In this document: piece after piece, positions 5,786-6,996 of the stretch | Layout: each line of letters starts with the position of its first letter | Numbering within the stretch: position 1 is the first letter of the stretch | DNA from: Chloroflexota bacterium | GTDB taxonomy: Bacteria > Chloroflexota > Limnocylindria > QHBO01 | Length of the DNA stretch: 6,996 nt | Reading direction: 5' to 3' | Assembly: GCA_023250255.1 (NCBI GenBank) | Contig: JAHFBB010000044.1 | Coordinates: 1 to 6,996 of the forward strand | Program-made: the position numbers and the translations under genes | The notes under the pieces: model-generated | Seen by the model: only the letters and a program-made list of their open reading frames with translations | What the model was told of the DNA's origin: nothing | The model's database searches: none

Positions 5786-6460
5786 TCAGTCCACGACCTG
5801 CTTGGGCTTGCGGGGCTTCCACAGCAGGCGCGTAGCTCCGCGCGGCAGCTCCGCCTGCAGGGGGACCACCACCCAATCTGGGTTGATCCGACCCGGGATG
5901 TAGTGCGAGTTCACCTGCTTGGCGATTGCTCGCTTGAAGCCATTCGTCCGCCACGCGTGGAACCACGAATTCACGGGCACCTTCACCGCCGGCGTGACCC
6001 GGACGTGGCCGTCCTCGCGAATGATCGAGGCCAGCAGCCGCCGGCGCTCCTGGTAGGGCACGTCGAGCAGGCTGGTGTCATCGAGGGATAGCAAATCCAC
6101 CGCCACGAACGCCCGGCGCGTCTCGAGGGTCGCAAGGTCCACCGCCGGAGGTTCGTCCCCATCCGTACCGGCGGTGGCTGCTGCCCAGCGCTCCGCCGAC
6201 GCAGCACCCAGGAACGGCTGTGCCGTCCAGATGCCGTCAATGACCGCATCGGTGAGGACGGCGTCGCGGAGCGCAGCGACCGCTTCGGCGAACGAATCGT
6301 TCACCTGCGCACCGTCGGCATCGGTCAGCAGGACCGTTCCATCGGTGACCGTGGCAAGAAATCGCTGACCGGGCCAGAACGGCTCGAATGCCCAGTTTGG
6401 GCTTTCGATGCTCACCCGAGCCGTGCTTGGCGCCTGCGGCTTCAGTGGTTCGGCGGTCAT
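5786..6460 (-). CDS. Ligase-like adenylation-domain pseudoenzyme (degenerate ATP-dependent DNA ligase fold)
   Basis: This 224-residue protein follows the adenylation domain of ATP-dependent DNA ligases (LigD-type) along its whole length but has lost the active site. 'FEPFWPGQR' (25-33) aligns with motif I E-P-K-W-D-G-Y-R: the AMP-accepting Lys is Phe28 and Asp is Pro30, while Gly31 and Arg33 remain. 'AVIDGIWTA' (72-80) aligns with VLDGE, with Glu replaced by Ile77. 'VAVDLLSLDDTSLLDVPY' (119-136) plus 'QERRRLLASII' is the well-kept ligase core segment. 'GFKRAIAKQ' (174-182) aligns with G-x-E-G-V-V-x-K, with Glu replaced by Lys176, and Lys181 kept. 'HYIPGRINPDWVVVPL' (186-201) aligns with Y-x-P-G-R-x-x-x-W-L-K-V-K, with both lysines lost. 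There is no OB-fold ligase domain. It is therefore probably not a ligase, but may still bind nucleotide or nucleic acid. A GTG at 6484, 5 bases after the helicase stop, is an alternative start adding eight residues; neither start has a ribosome binding site. Confidence 0.72.
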   Translation of the reverse strand: MTAEPLKPQAPSTARVSIESPNWAFEPFWPGQRFLATVTDGTVLLTDADGAQVNDSFAEAVAALRDAVLTDAVIDGIWTAQPFLGAASAERWAAATAGTDGDEPPAVDLATLETRRAFVAVDLLSLDDTSLLDVPYQERRRLLASIIREDGHVRVTPAVKVPVNSWFHAWRTNGFKRAIAKQVNSHYIPGRINPDWVVVPLQAELPRGATRLLWKPRKPKQVVD

Positions 6461-6489
6461 GGGCCCATAGGGTACCGCCGCCACACGCG

Positions 6490-6996
6490 TCAGCCCGCGC
6501 TGTACAGGGAGAGCTGCCCCTCTTCGATGTCGCCGCCCACCTGGCCGCGAATGTCATCCCAAGCAGCCAGGTCCCATTCGCCGACGAAGGTTATGGCGGT
6601 GCCAGCCTTGCCGGCCCGACCGGTTCGACCGGCGCGGTGGACGTAGGTGTCGGCATCCTCGGGGATGTCGTAATTCAGGACGTAGGGCAAATCGGTGATA
6701 TCCAGGCCGCGGCTGGCAACGTTGGTGGCCACCAGGAATTGGATCTCGCCGGCCTTGAACGCGGCCAGCGTCCGTTCGCGCTCCCGCTGGGAGAGGCCGC
6801 CGTGGAGGGCCGCCGCGTTCCGCTTACGCCGTTGGAGGGTCGCGGTCAATCGGTCCACGCCGATCTGCATGTGTCGGAAGACCAGCAGCCGATCCAAGCC
6901 GAAGGTGTCGCTCAACTCCAGGAGCGCGGAAACCTTGTCCTGCTCGGCGACGAAGTACACCAGCTGGCGGACGGTGTCGACCGTCTTCATCTCCGG
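6490..6996 (-). CDS. DEAD-box RNA helicase, C-terminal RecA domain (5' end beyond window)
   Basis: The frame is open to the right edge, so only the last 168 residues are present. They form the second RecA-like domain of a DEAD-box ATP-dependent RNA helicase of the RhlE/DeaD/DbpA group, which unwinds or remodels RNA in ribosome assembly or mRNA decay. Numbering from the edge, 'TVRQLVYFVAEQDK' (8-21) is the usual linker into the domain. Motif IV is 'RLLVFRHMQIGVDRL' (36-50), with FRHM where most relatives have F-x-x-T. 'AALHGGLSQRERERTL' (62-77) follows, then motif V 'FLVATNVASRGLDI' (87-100) and motif VI 'TYVHRAGRTGRAGKAG' (117-132) with the arginine fingers. The protein ends about 36 residues after motif VI with an acidic tail. 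It has none of the basic or RNA-recognition extensions of DbpA or CsdA. An ATG at 6990 is internal, not the start. It is followed closely by the ligase-like gene. Confidence 0.93.
   Translation of the reverse strand, partial: PEMKTVDTVRQLVYFVAEQDKVSALLELSDTFGLDRLLVFRHMQIGVDRLTATLQRRKRNAAALHGGLSQRERERTLAAFKAGEIQFLVATNVASRGLDITDLPYVLNYDIPEDADTYVHRAGRTGRAGKAGTAITFVGEWDLAAWDDIRGQVGGDIEEGQLSLYSAG

Noticed and set aside
1..6996. CRISPR arrays, insertion sequences, phage genes or defence systems
   Set aside because: I saw no spaced direct repeats, transposase motifs, terminal inverted repeats or integrase. The window reads as ordinary chromosome.

Overview
The window is GC-rich bacterial DNA and densely coding, with about ten genes, several joined by overlapping or near-abutting stop and start codons. 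Shine-Dalgarno sites are clear for only a few genes. The gene repertoire recalls Chloroflexota (for example soil or freshwater Limnocylindria-like lineages) or, less likely, Actinomycetota. The pointers are a lipoprotein with repeated 'SPDG..W' units, an ECF sigma factor paired with a large membrane protein resembling DUF4179 proteins, and a tiny acidic secreted protein. This placement is an inference from gene style, not a phylogenetic result.

Left part (1-1364, minus strand): a class I glutamine amidotransferase-like peptidase C26 hydrolase (582-1364) is coupled by an ATGA overlap to a lipoprotein gene that runs off the left edge (1-585). Centre-left (about 1392-1848, plus strand): a strong sigma70-type promoter, a 105-residue secreted protein and a GC-rich hairpin terminator form a complete one-gene unit. 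Centre (1971-3643, plus strand): an ECF sigma factor and a single-pass membrane protein, probably its anti-sigma factor, overlap by one base (TGATG), each with a good ribosome binding site.

Right part (3681-6996, minus strand): five genes run one way with very short gaps. They are the C-terminal half of a DEAD-box RNA helicase (cut by the right edge), a ligase-like protein, glycerate kinase, endonuclease III and tRNA-Thr(CGT). The ligase-like protein has the shape of an ATP-dependent DNA ligase adenylation domain but lacks the catalytic lysine and most other catalytic residues, so it looks like a pseudoenzyme. It is the most unusual item in the window. The cluster mixes RNA remodelling, possible nucleic-acid binding, carbon metabolism and base-excision repair. 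The spacing suggests co-transcription, but the functional link between members is not obvious.
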